A stretch of 64,000 bases of DNA from contig NZ_FNEQ01000001.1 of assembly GCF_900100205.1 (NCBI RefSeq), positions 1,426,001 through 1,490,000 on the forward strand, read 5' to 3'. The DNA is from Duganella sp. OV510. GTDB lineage: Bacteria > Pseudomonadota > Gammaproteobacteria > Burkholderiales > Burkholderiaceae_D. The notes beneath the pieces were generated by a model, which worked only from the letters and a program-made list of their open reading frames with translations, was not told where the DNA came from and did not search any database. The stretch's first letter is position 1; each line of letters starts with the position of its first letter. Positions 1 to 9,334 of this stretch are shown piece by piece. The translations under genes were made by a program, and so were the position numbers.

Positions 1-3000
1 TGGCCGGCGGACAGCGTTACCGCGCCCTTGGTTTTCGCATCAAGCAGCCCTGCCACCGTGATGGCGCCGTACGAGCTAGACAGGTCGATGACGCCACCAC
101 CGGCATAATTGCCGGTCAGCGTAATCGCTCCTGCGGTCATATCACCAGGATTGCTTACCTTCAGCGAACCTACGCTGCTGGCGCGCAAAGCATCGATCGC
201 GTTGGTACCGCCGCCGATGCTCACGGCGCCCGGCGTGCTGACGCTCAGCTCCGGTGCGATGAGGTAGCTGTAGCCGCCCGATTGGGTGATATCGCCGGTA
301 GCCGTCAGCGCGATGCCCGTGGCCGATGTGATCGACCCCAACGCCATGGCGCCGGAAGCATTATAGGCAAAGGTGCCGACCGAACTCCCCTGGACGCTCG
401 TGGTCTTGTTGGCGCCAGTCAGGTTCACCGAAGCGCTGGCTTGCAGATTCAGCGTGGCGGCAGTAATTGCGCCGCCACCGCCGATATTGCTACCATTCAG
501 GTACATATCGCGACCATTGGTATTGACTGCGCCTGCCACAGTAATGTTGGCGTTGGTGGCAGTAACACTCAGGCTGGAATCGGAATTGCCATTGCTGTTG
601 AGCGTGATGGCGTTCAACGTCAGCGCCGTCTTGTTGGTCAGCGACAGCGAAGCGGCGCTGGTGGCCGTCAGCGACTCAACCTGGTTGGAAGGTGACGCCA
701 GCGTCACCCTGCCAGGGGCGCTGACCGTCAGCTTTTTGGTCTGGATCTGCGCAGTGTTTTCCTGCGAGATGTTGCCTGATGAATCACCCGCGAGGGTTGA
801 CGTCAGCGAGGTATTACCGTTCAGCGCGGTGATGCCGCCGCCACCGACATACAAGGAGCCTGCGGTCTTGAAAGCGAAATCGCCGCTGGACGCGCTGCCA
901 CTGATGCTGCTGACCACATTAGCGCCGGTCAACGAGACCGACGCGGCCTTGAGCTCCAGGTCGGCGGACGTGATGGCGCCCGTGCCGCTGATCGCGCCTG
1001 TCATACCGTCCAGGCTTAACTGCCCGGCGGTATTCAGCGTACCCGTCACCGTCACGCCTTTGCCACGCAGGTTCAGCTCGCTGGATGCGGTTAAGCCGCT
1101 GCTCAAGTCGATCTCACCCGCAACCGTCAACGCGCCGTTGTAGTCCTGGCTGGTGCCGATGTCAAGGCTGCTGGAATGCAGCGTATTCAGTTCGCTGCCG
1201 GTCAGGCTTAGTTTGCCGTTGGCTTCCGTGCCAAGGTTGATACCGGTAGTGGCGCCATAGGTATCCACATAGATGTGGTAGGCGTTGACGCTGCCTTTCA
1301 GGTCCATCTTGTTACCGACCAGGTAAACCGTACCGTCGGGATTGCTTAGACTGCCGTTGCCCCCCATGGCCAGCGTCCCCGTGCCATCCACGCTGACATA
1401 GGCAGTCGAGTAGCCGTTCAGCGCATGGTTGATGGTAATGTTGCCGCCGCTCTCCAGGGTCAGATTGCGCGCGCTATACAGGTTGACTTCGCCGCCGGTG
1501 GTGATATTGCCCGCGCCGCTATTGCCGATGATCAGGTTGCCGGTGGCGATCGAGTCCAGCCGGCCGGCCTCCAGGTTCAGCGTATTGGTGCCGGTGCCGC
1601 CCAGCGTGATACCGCGTCCGGCAGTGTAAGTGGCAAACGACACCGAATCGTACGGGCCATTGCCGCCGACGGTGCCTTCACTGCCGTACAGGTTGATATT
1701 GTCGGTAATAAAGGACAAGGAAGCCTCGCTGTCGCCTGTGCTGGCAACCCGGCTTTCCGCGCCAAGCGTGATATAGCCGCCAGCAACATTGGCGCGCGCA
1801 TCGAGGCTGCCAGTGCCCACGTCCACCTGGCCATTGATGGTGACAAAGCTGCCTTTCAGCGTGGCGATGCTGCCGTTGGTGCTCACGCTGCCAGCTGTCG
1901 TCACCGTCACGCCGCCCACGCCGGTGGCACTGCCGCTGGCCGCGTCATTCGCGCTCAACGTGATGTTGCCAGCCATGGAGATCGGCGCGTCCACCGTGAT
2001 GTTATTGCCGGCTTGCGCCGTCAGCGAAGCGCCTGCATCGTTGCTGATGGCGCTCGTGAACGTGATGTCGTGCTTGGCCTGCAACACCACATTGGTGGAA
2101 GATTCCGAGATCAGGTCGGCGCCCACAGTCGTCTTGCCGGTGGCCGAACCGCCGCCAAAAGTGGCGGTTGGCGTCAGGCTGTCGGGCGCGCGGCCGGACA
2201 CCACCTCGATGTCATACGGGTCCAGCAGCCAGGTGCCGGTCTTGCCGTGTACGGCGCTGGTATTCACGCGCGCGCTGGCAACATCCAGGTAGTTGGCCGA
2301 GGTTTCCACCAGGCCGCCGTTACCGCCAGCCGCGCCGCCGCGCGCTGACAGCGCGCCATACATGCGGGTGGCATCCTGGCTCCATACCACCACGGTGCCG
2401 CCATCGCCCTGCCGGGTGGCGTCCGCGCTGATGACCACATCCTTGCCCACATAGGTGGAGTCGGCGTTCATGACTGCCGCGTTCTTGCCCTGATAGTCGC
2501 CACCGACCAGCACCTTGCCGCCGCCGCCCTCACCGCTGGCGTCGACCACGGCATTGCCGGTCAGGCCCACTTGTGCGCCGAGCAGCACGATATCGCCGCC
2601 GGTGTTCAGATTGCTGCCGGTGGCGGTGGTGCTGCTGCCCGCCTCCACCAGCGTAGTGCCGCTGGCCTTCAGCACGATCTTGCCGTTCTCGCCGCGCACC
2701 GCGCTGTTGGCGTTGATGGTGCCGCGCTGGTTGACCAGCGCGCCGAACACGCCAACGCGGCCGCCCTGCGCCACGATGCTGCCCAGGTTCAGCGCCTGGT
2801 CGGACGGCGCCGACACCACCACCTGCACATTCGGATCAGCCGAGTCGAACAGCTGCACGCTCTTGCCCGCCGCCAGCACCACATCGCCATTCGGTGACGA
2901 GATGATGCCGCTGTTTTCCACCGCTGGCGCGATCAGGAAGATCTGGCCGCCGGACGGCGTGCTGATCGTGCCCTGGTTGCTGACCTTGCCGGCGCTGCTG

Positions 3001-3440
3001 TCGCCGCTGAAGTTGTTCTTGCCCGCCAGGAAATCGGCGTTGGAGAGGTTCAGGCTGGAGGCCACCAGGCCGTTGACGTCGACCCGCGAACCGGCGCCGA
3101 AAATCACGCCGTTCGGGTTAATCAAGAACACCTTGCCGTTCGATTGCAGCGAACCCAGAATCTGGCTCGGGTCCTGGCCGGTGATGCGGTTCAGCACCTT
3201 GCTGTCCGCGCTCTGCTGGATGAAGCGGGTGATCTCGCCCGGCGCGATCGAGAAGCTGCGCCAGTCGATGATGGTGTTCGGCGTATTGGTGATCGAGTAC
3301 AGGCTGCCCTGCTGGTTGAAGGTGGCCATGCCGTGCACCACGGTCGGCGCCACCGGCGCTGCCTGGGCCGTGCTGAAGGCTGCGGCCACCACCACGGCCA
3401 GCGCCTTGCGGCGCAGGTTAAATGCGATTTGCGGTTTCAT
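1..3440 (-). CDS. Filamentous haemagglutinin-like two-partner secretion exoprotein (TpsA), 3' end cut by window edge
   Basis: The minus-strand frame starts at ATG 3440 and stays open to the left edge, giving at least 1,146 codons. Residues 1-27 form a signal peptide ending in STAQA. The next 250 or so residues read as a TPS secretion domain: a FNQQGSLYSITN-like start, an IIDWRSFSI stretch and the motif NPNGVIFG followed by DVNGLVAS. The rest is repetitive, rich in Gly, Ser, Thr, Asn and Val, with many GNITL/GAIT-type strands, as expected for a right-handed beta-helix that is exported and then folds at the cell surface. It lies 15 bp downstream of tpsB, so the two are almost certainly one operon. 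The C-terminus, and so any toxin, adhesin or release module, is not visible. Adhesin is the default guess from family knowledge; cargo activity is unknown. Confidence 0.9.
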   Translation of the reverse strand, partial: MKPQIAFNLRRKALAVVVAAAFSTAQAAPVAPTVVHGMATFNQQGSLYSITNTPNTIIDWRSFSIAPGEITRFIQQSADSKVLNRITGQDPSQILGSLQSNGKVFLINPNGVIFGAGSRVDVNGLVASSLNLSNADFLAGKNNFSGDSSAGKVSNQGTISTPSGGQIFLIAPAVENSGIISSPNGDVVLAAGKSVQLFDSADPNVQVVVSAPSDQALNLGSIVAQGGRVGVFGALVNQRGTINANSAVRGENGKIVLKASGTTLVEAGSSTTATGSNLNTGGDIVLLGAQVGLTGNAVVDASGEGGGGKVLVGGDYQGKNAAVMNADSTYVGKDVVISADATRQGDGGTVVVWSQDATRMYGALSARGGAAGGNGGLVETSANYLDVASARVNTSAVHGKTGTWLLDPYDIEVVSGRAPDSLTPTATFGGGSATGKTTVGADLISESSTNVVLQAKHDITFTSAISNDAGASLTAQAGNNITVDAPISMAGNITLSANDAASGSATGVGGVTVTTAGSVSTNGSIATLKGSFVTINGQVDVGTGSLDARANVAGGYITLGAESRVASTGDSEASLSFITDNINLYGSEGTVGGNGPYDSVSFATYTAGRGITLGGTGTNTLNLEAGRLDSIATGNLIIGNSGAGNITTGGEVNLYSARNLTLESGGNITINHALNGYSTAYVSVDGTGTLAMGGNGSLSNPDGTVYLVGNKMDLKGSVNAYHIYVDTYGATTGINLGTEANGKLSLTGSELNTLHSSSLDIGTSQDYNGALTVAGEIDLSSGLTASSELNLRGKGVTVTGTLNTAGQLSLDGMTGAISGTGAITSADLELKAASVSLTGANVVSSISGSASSGDFAFKTAGSLYVGGGGITALNGNTSLTSTLAGDSSGNISQENTAQIQTKKLTVSAPGRVTLASPSNQVESLTATSAASLSLTNKTALTLNAITLNSNGNSDSSLSVTATNANITVAGAVNTNGRDMYLNGSNIGGGGAITAATLNLQASASVNLTGANKTTSVQGSSVGTFAYNASGAMALGSITSATGIALTATGDITQSGGYSYLIAPELSVSTPGAVSIGGGTNAIDALRASSVGSLKVSNPGDMTAGAITLTGNYAGGGVIDLSSSYGAITVAGLLDAKTKGAVTLSAG

Positions 3441-3455
3441 ATGCGTTCTCTTCGA

Positions 3456-5042
3456 TCAATAAGCCAGGCCCAGGCGCACATGCAGGCGGTTGGCATCGGC
3501 GCGGGTGGTGGCGCCGGCCTTGGTCACATGGCCGTAGTCCAGTTGCAGGTTAACGTAGGTCGACAGCACGAAGCGGGCGCCGACACCGGCGCTGGCGATG
3601 GTCGTGTTGTCCAGTTCGCCAGGCAGGGCCTTGTTGCGGCTGACGTAGGCGGTATCGTAGAAACCCAGCAGGCGGCAGTTCCAGCCCGCGCGTGCGCACA
3701 GGTTGGGCGTGTATGCTTCCAGGTTGACGCTCAGGCCGGAATCGTTGGCGATTTCCCGCTCGACGAAGCCGCGCACCGACGTTGCGCCGCCGGCGCCGAA
3801 CTGCTCGCCGGGGATCAGTGCATCGCGGGTGTACTGGCCGTTGACGATGGCGCGCAGCTGCCATGCGTTTTCCAATGCGCGGGTGATGCTGCCGCCCACG
3901 CGCAGGATGGTGTAATCGGTCTTGGCGTGGATGCGCGCCAGCGTGAAGGCGCGCTGGTCGCCGTTCGAGCCGCCGGAGATATTGCGCAACAGCGTCAGCT
4001 GCACGCCGGCGTCGCCCTGCTTGATCGGCGTGCTGGCCTGGTAGCTGATGCTGACCGGGTGCACGGTGACATCATTGCCCAGCTCGGTGCCTTCGAACTG
4101 TACGCTGTTCTTGAAGGCCTTGACGTCGACGCCGTAGGACAGGCGCGATTCCAGCTCGCCGCGTTTGGCCAGCACCTGGTTGTAGCGTGCGCCATACACG
4201 GCGCCCTTGCCGCTGACGGCCAGGTTGAACAGGCCGGCGTTGACGGTGCCGGAATCGACATTGGAATAGCTGGCGTAGAAGTCCAGCGAGTCGCCCGAGC
4301 CGTACAGCGGAATATGGTAGCCGGCGCCGTACACCTTGACGCGGCCCGGCTCCTCGGCCGACGTGATGTATTGCAACGTGGCGACATGGTCGCGGTTGAA
4401 CAGGTTGGCGTTTTGCAGCGTCACGCCGACGTGCGTCTTGCCGGTGGGATCGGTGCCGGTATTGTCGACATTGCCCATGATCTTCCACGGCGACTCATCC
4501 TTGACCTCCAGCACGGCGTCAACCTCTTCGTTGCGCTCGCCGGTCTGCAACTTCATAGTGACCTGCTTGGCCGGATTCTCGTTGGCCTGCTTCAGGTTGG
4601 CCGACACCGCCTTCAGATTGGGCGAGCGGCCTTCCTGCAATGCTGGCAGGCTGCGGCGGATATTCGCCTCGTCAAAATAGCGGTTGTCCTTGACGCTGAC
4701 ACGGCCTATCTTGTTTTCCACCACGCGCAGCGTCACCACGCCGCCGTTCAATTCCTGTTCCGGCAATTCAATCGTGACGACGTTATAACCATTGTCGTGA
4801 TAGACTTTTTCCAATAACTCCAGCGCACGCTGGACATCGCCGAAGTCGCGTTGCTTGCCGGCAAAAGGCGCCAGCAAGGCATCGACTTGCGCTGGAGGCA
4901 GCAGCGTATTGCCCTTCACCTCGAAGCGGGCGATTTCAAATCGGATGACGCCCTCATCCGCGCCCCAGGCCGAGGCCACAGCAGCGGCCAGCACAGTGCC
5001 TGCGAGCAGGCGCCTCATGGTAGATCTCATTATTTGACTCAT
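3456..5042 (-). CDS. Two-partner secretion outer-membrane transporter, TpsB/ShlB/FhaC family
   Basis: The 528-residue protein has a signal peptide ending near AVASAWG, then POTRA-type segments (about residues 30-190, including LLPPAQVDALLAPF and GRVSVKDNRYFDEANIRRSL). A C-terminal 16-strand barrel of the haemolysin-secretion type follows. The barrel contains GGATSVRGF, matching the conserved VRGY/F loop-6 motif of TpsB proteins, and the chain ends in LGLAY with an aromatic terminal residue as outer-membrane barrels do. Family role: recognising the TPS domain in the periplasm and translocating the TpsA partner, which is encoded 15 bp downstream. ATG 5042 gives the longest product; in-frame ATGs at 5030 and 5018 would leave a more ordinary signal peptide, so the exact start is uncertain. 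The 189 bp upstream, back to the next gene, show no feature I can support. Confidence 0.92.
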   Translation of the reverse strand: MSQIMRSTMRRLLAGTVLAAAVASAWGADEGVIRFEIARFEVKGNTLLPPAQVDALLAPFAGKQRDFGDVQRALELLEKVYHDNGYNVVTIELPEQELNGGVVTLRVVENKIGRVSVKDNRYFDEANIRRSLPALQEGRSPNLKAVSANLKQANENPAKQVTMKLQTGERNEEVDAVLEVKDESPWKIMGNVDNTGTDPTGKTHVGVTLQNANLFNRDHVATLQYITSAEEPGRVKVYGAGYHIPLYGSGDSLDFYASYSNVDSGTVNAGLFNLAVSGKGAVYGARYNQVLAKRGELESRLSYGVDVKAFKNSVQFEGTELGNDVTVHPVSISYQASTPIKQGDAGVQLTLLRNISGGSNGDQRAFTLARIHAKTDYTILRVGGSITRALENAWQLRAIVNGQYTRDALIPGEQFGAGGATSVRGFVEREIANDSGLSVNLEAYTPNLCARAGWNCRLLGFYDTAYVSRNKALPGELDNTTIASAGVGARFVLSTYVNLQLDYGHVTKAGATTRADANRLHVRLGLAY

Positions 5043-5231
5043 GGTTTTCTTATGACGAAGACTCGATCTTGTTTGCTATTCCGCAATAATATCTGCCGAT
5101 GCTAGCATAGCAACACCCGCCTGCGGGAGCTTCCTTTCGCATCCGGCTGAAGTGTTGGATTTCTGTCTGGACTTAGTTGCAATAGTGCTTGTGGCGTTTC
5201 CTATCGTTACGCTCGGGCCGAGAATTTTTCG

Positions 5232-7496
5232 CTATTTTGTTTCAAATGTGGTCACACCATCCCAGTCCGCGCCAGGCGGGTGCTGGCGATAGTGGGCAAT
5301 CCGCTCGACATACAGCTGATACAGGCCGCGCTGCGGCGACAGCGCCTGCAACTCGGCAAGCAAGTTTTCCGCCGTCTCCCATTGCTGGGCGCGCACGGCG
5401 GCCAGCGTCTCGTGCCAGCGCGCCAGTTCGCGCTGGGTGGCCTCGTCAACCTCGGTTGCCAGCGCCACCGGCTCGAAGATCGCCACCGGCTCGTTCTTAC
5501 CCTTGACCCGCACCAGGTCCAGCTCACGGTAACTGAATTCCGCTGCTGCCGCGCGGGTGGTATCGCCCACCGCGATACCGACGCCATAGACCTTGGTAAT
5601 ACCCTCCAGCCGCGAACCGAGGTTGACCGCGTCGCCCATCACCGTGTAGGCGCGGCGGATGTTCGAGCCCATGTCGCCCACGTGCATCAGGCCGGAGTTG
5701 AGGCCGATGCCTATTTTCAGTGCCGGCCAGCCGCGCGCGATGAAGTCCTCGTTGAGCCGTTGGGCGCTTTGCTGCATCAGCAGCGAGGTGGCAACGCCAC
5801 GGCTGGCGTGATCGTCAAAATGCACCGGCGCGCCCCAGAAGGCCATCACCGCGTCGCCGATGTATTTGTCCAGCGTGCCCTGGTGGGCGCTGCGGATGTC
5901 TTCCGACATCGCCGTCAGGTACAGGTTGATGTATTCGCGCAGCTGCTTCGGCGTCAGCCCTTCGGAGATGGTGGTGAAGCCGCGCACGTCGACAAACATC
6001 ACGGTCAGCTCGCGGCTTTCGCCGTCCATATTGTACTGTTCGGGATTTTCGGACATCTGCGCCACCAGCTCCGGCGCCACGTATTCGCCGAAGCGCGATA
6101 CCAGCCCGCGGTTACGGCGCACCTCGAAGAAATAGCCCCAGGCGACATTGAACACGAACACGGCAGCAATCAGCACCAGCGTCATCGCCATCTTCAGCAC
6201 CCAGTCCATCTCACTGTAGGCCCAGTAATTGAAGCCGAACACAGCGCCGGCCACTGCCACCGCCAGCAGCATCGACGGCAGCGGCGACAGCACCGCCAGC
6301 GCGATCGCCAGCACGCCGCCGGCCAGCAGCACCTGGACGCCCTCGATGCCGTCCGCGTAATCCGGCCGCACCTTGAAGCGCTCGTCGAGGATGGACTTGA
6401 TCATATTGGCGTGCACTTCCACACCGGGATATTCGTTGTTGACCGGCGTCGGCCGCAAGTCCAGCAGACCCGGCGCGGTGGTACCGACCAGGATGATGTG
6501 GTCGGCCAGCACCTCCTTCGGCACGCGGCCGGCCAGCACGTCGGCCGCCGACACATACGGGAAGGCACCGCCCTTGGGCCCGCCGCTGCCGCGATACTCG
6601 ATCAGCGCGGTCAGGTTTTCACCAACCGGGATGCGCAGCGGCACTTTCTCCTGGCCGACAAACATCAGCAATTCTTCCAGGCCGCCGTAAGCGCGCTCGC
6701 TGGCCGACAACTGGTCGACCGTCTTGCTGAAGGCCGGCGTGATGGCGCGCGCCTGCAAGGCCACCGCCGCCGTCGCCAGCGACAGCGTCGGATAGAAACC
6801 ATCGCCAATGCGCATCACCAGCGCCGAATGGCGCAGGATGCCGTCCGGATCCGGCGTGGCGGTGAAGATGCCGCCGGTGGCCGCAGCCGATTGCAGCCGC
6901 TCCAGGTTGGCCAGGTAGCCGCGCGAAGTGATCGCCGGCACCGTGCGGCCGTTCAGCGTCTCGCTGGTGAAAAAGGGATCGGGCAACTGGCCCTTGCGCT
7001 GGTTGTCGGCAATGTTATAGCCCAGCACCACCGGCTGGTCCTGCAGCGCCTTGGCCAGCAGACCATCGTAATCCATCGCCTCCTTCAGCGTGTCGACGCG
7101 CGCGCGGAAGCCGTTGACGTCTTTCATCTCGTGCCGCGCCAGGCCGTCCAGCACCTCGTAGCCGGAGGTGTTGTCGGCCTCGGGGAACACAATGTCGAAG
7201 CCGGCCGCCGCCACGCCGTAGTGGTCGGTCAGCTGGCTGACCAGTTGCGCGACGATCTTGCGGTTCCACGGAAAATGGCCGACTTCAGCGATGCTTTTTT
7301 CATCGATGTCGACGATGACGATCTTCGGATCGAACACCGGCTTCACCAGCCGCATGCGCAGGTCGGCAAAGAAAGTGTCCATGCGTTCGATCGCATCGAT
7401 GCGCACCTGTCCCGCCACCTGCAGCATGGCGATGGCGGTCAGCAGCAGGCCCAGTGCCCAGCGCAGGCCGTATTTTTTAAGCGCCCTGATCCGCAC
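5232..7496 (-). CDS. CHASE2-domain class III adenylate cyclase
   Basis: This 754-residue membrane protein has an N-terminal transmembrane helix (about 12-32), an extracytoplasmic CHASE2 sensor (about 50-370, with DPKIVIVDIDEKSI and PDPDGILRH), three more helices (about 385-460) and a C-terminal class III cyclase domain. Catalytic features are visible: metal-binding Asp in FVDVRGFTTISE and again in DKYIGDAVMAFWGAP, whose Lys fits adenine selection, and the transition-state region MGDAVNLGSRLEG with Asn and Arg. It should therefore make cAMP from ATP in response to an unknown periplasmic signal. The start is GTG 7496, lying 20 bp inside the end of the HD-GYP gene, so the two are probably translationally coupled. 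About 75 residues follow the cyclase domain without a recognised domain. Confidence 0.9.
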   Translation of the reverse strand: MRIRALKKYGLRWALGLLLTAIAMLQVAGQVRIDAIERMDTFFADLRMRLVKPVFDPKIVIVDIDEKSIAEVGHFPWNRKIVAQLVSQLTDHYGVAAAGFDIVFPEADNTSGYEVLDGLARHEMKDVNGFRARVDTLKEAMDYDGLLAKALQDQPVVLGYNIADNQRKGQLPDPFFTSETLNGRTVPAITSRGYLANLERLQSAAATGGIFTATPDPDGILRHSALVMRIGDGFYPTLSLATAAVALQARAITPAFSKTVDQLSASERAYGGLEELLMFVGQEKVPLRIPVGENLTALIEYRGSGGPKGGAFPYVSAADVLAGRVPKEVLADHIILVGTTAPGLLDLRPTPVNNEYPGVEVHANMIKSILDERFKVRPDYADGIEGVQVLLAGGVLAIALAVLSPLPSMLLAVAVAGAVFGFNYWAYSEMDWVLKMAMTLVLIAAVFVFNVAWGYFFEVRRNRGLVSRFGEYVAPELVAQMSENPEQYNMDGESRELTVMFVDVRGFTTISEGLTPKQLREYINLYLTAMSEDIRSAHQGTLDKYIGDAVMAFWGAPVHFDDHASRGVATSLLMQQSAQRLNEDFIARGWPALKIGIGLNSGLMHVGDMGSNIRRAYTVMGDAVNLGSRLEGITKVYGVGIAVGDTTRAAAAEFSYRELDLVRVKGKNEPVAIFEPVALATEVDEATQRELARWHETLAAVRAQQWETAENLLAELQALSPQRGLYQLYVERIAHYRQHPPGADWDGVTTFETK

Positions 7497-9108
7497 GGTA
7501 GCCCGGGATCTTCGATACGTCGATGACGTCGATCTGTTTCTCGTCCATATTCTTGTGGGCGAACTCCAGATAGATCTTATTGCGGATGAAGATGTCGAAC
7601 AGGTCCGGATCGATATGGCCGTTCTGCGCGAAGTTGCCGAGGATGCGCAAAGACTCCGACAGCATCTTGCCCTTCTTGTACGGGCGGTCCTTGGCGGTCA
7701 GCGCCTCGAAGATGTCGGCGATCGCCATCACCCGCGCCTGCACCGACATCTGCTCCTTGGTCAGGCCGCGTGGATAGCCCTTGCCGTCCATGCGTTCATG
7801 GTGGCCACCGGCGTATTCCGGCACGTTCTTCAGGTGCTTGGGCCATGGCAGCGCCTCCAGCATCTTGATGGTCATCACGATGTGGTTGTTGATTTCCTTG
7901 CGCTCGCTCTCGGTCAGCGTGCCGAACTTGATGGTCAGGTTGGTCAGTTCGTCGTCGTCGAAGAAATCGCGCTCGGCGCCGTCCGGCCCGATCCAGCGGC
8001 GCTTGCCGATCTGCCGCACGCGCTCCTGGTCCTCCTGCTTCATGCCCTCGCCGCCAACGTTGGCGTAGCGGATGAAGTCGCGCTCCTCGCGCAGCGTGGC
8101 TTGTTGCTGTACCAGTTCGGCGTCGATCGCGGCGACGTCGGCGCCGGCTTCCAGCTTGCGTTTCAGTGCGGCGATTTCAGCATCGCGCAGCAGCACCTCA
8201 AAACGCGTGTCGACCATGGCGACGCGGTCGAAGATGGTTTCCAGCTTGGTCGCCTTGTCGACCACGTGCACCGGCGTGGTGATCTTGCCGCAGTCGTGCA
8301 GCAGGCCGGCCAGCCACAGCTCCTTGCGGTCGGCGTCGGTCATGCGAAAATCCGCCAGCGGGCCGCTGTCGGTGTTGTGCACCGCCTCGGCCAGCATCAT
8401 GGTCAGCTCAGGCACGAACTGGCAGTGGCGGCCGGTGTACGGCGACTTTTCATCGATGCCGATGTTGATCAGGTTGACCAGCGATTCCAGCAGTTCTTCC
8501 AGCTGGGCGATCAGGCGCTGGTGCGTCAGCGCCACCGCCGCCTGGGCCGCCAGCGCTTCGATGAAACGCTGGTCGGTCTGGGTGAAGGCGCGGATCTCGC
8601 CGGTGTCGGCGTCCTTGGAGTTAATCAGTTGCAGCACACCCACCAGTTTGCCCTCGTGGTCGCTCATCGGCACTGTCAGGAAGGACTGCGAATGGTAGTT
8701 GCGCAGCTGGTCGAACTTGACCATGCCGGAGAAGTTGAACACGTCGGCCTTGTACACATCTTCGATATTCACCGACAGGCCGAAGTGGGCGGCATAGGCA
8801 GCCACGGCCGACAGGTTCTTCTCGCCGTCGGCGTTGTACAGCGGCACGCTGCCGGCCGTCACCGGCACACCGCTGGAACCACCCTGGTGGGTGTTCAGCG
8901 TATCGTTGAGGAGGATGTGGAAATTCAGTTGCCGCTTGTCGTCGCTGGGACGGTACAGCGTGCCGCCATCGGCATTGGTCATGCGCTTGGCGAGCACCAG
9001 GATGCGCTCAAGCAAAGAGTCGGTCTCATGCGTACTGCCCAGCTGAACGCTCAGTTCGGTCAGCTGGTACAGCCGTTCAGCAATCTGCGTTTGATTCAAC
9101 TCTTGCAT
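7477..9108 (-). CDS. GAF and HD-GYP domain protein, probable cyclic-di-GMP phosphodiesterase
   Basis: The 543-residue soluble protein has a GAF domain (about 20-190; RMTNADGGTLYRP and a DKDTGE-type hairpin) and a C-terminal HD-GYP domain. The HD-GYP residues are present: HCQF near residue 229, the HD pair in LHDCGKITTP, and HHERMDGKGYPRGL containing the GYP signature, followed by ADIFEALTAKDRPYK. An insertion of about 100 residues sits between the HD and GYP parts. Family knowledge predicts hydrolysis of c-di-GMP by a metal centre, with the GAF domain binding a small ligand, possibly a cyclic nucleotide. It is the first gene of a two-gene unit with the adenylate cyclase and overlaps it by 20 bp. 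The start is ATG 9108. Enzyme activity is inferred from intact motifs. Confidence 0.88.
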   Translation of the reverse strand: MQELNQTQIAERLYQLTELSVQLGSTHETDSLLERILVLAKRMTNADGGTLYRPSDDKRQLNFHILLNDTLNTHQGGSSGVPVTAGSVPLYNADGEKNLSAVAAYAAHFGLSVNIEDVYKADVFNFSGMVKFDQLRNYHSQSFLTVPMSDHEGKLVGVLQLINSKDADTGEIRAFTQTDQRFIEALAAQAAVALTHQRLIAQLEELLESLVNLINIGIDEKSPYTGRHCQFVPELTMMLAEAVHNTDSGPLADFRMTDADRKELWLAGLLHDCGKITTPVHVVDKATKLETIFDRVAMVDTRFEVLLRDAEIAALKRKLEAGADVAAIDAELVQQQATLREERDFIRYANVGGEGMKQEDQERVRQIGKRRWIGPDGAERDFFDDDELTNLTIKFGTLTESERKEINNHIVMTIKMLEALPWPKHLKNVPEYAGGHHERMDGKGYPRGLTKEQMSVQARVMAIADIFEALTAKDRPYKKGKMLSESLRILGNFAQNGHIDPDLFDIFIRNKIYLEFAHKNMDEKQIDVIDVSKIPGYRADQGA

Positions 9109-9334
9109 GGTTGTTTTTTCAATACCTGCTCAGGACAAGGCGCGTGTTCCCCCTACGCATGGACGTAGTTGTATAAGTGTAGCTTTAGTGCAAGCTGTTG
9201 TACATCCAGAAATTGGCGATGCAACACTTTTGACTCGGCTTTTTCCCTGTGTCTGGCAAAAAAAGCTATCATCGGTCGCAGGCAACGCGGCAATACAACA
9301 TAGCAATAATAAAAAGCACACCAGGGATCAGCGT

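Noticed and set aside
373..3462. Three long plus-strand open frames (373-1143, 1425-2348, 2515-3462)
   Set aside because: They are antisense to the TPS exoprotein, whose TPS domain and signal peptide are unambiguous.
5280..7526. A 748-codon open frame on the plus strand, antisense to the CHASE2-adenylate cyclase
   Set aside because: It is rich in His, Arg and Gln and has no recognisable domain; it is a by-product of the GC-biased codon use of the real minus-strand gene, whose motifs are complete.
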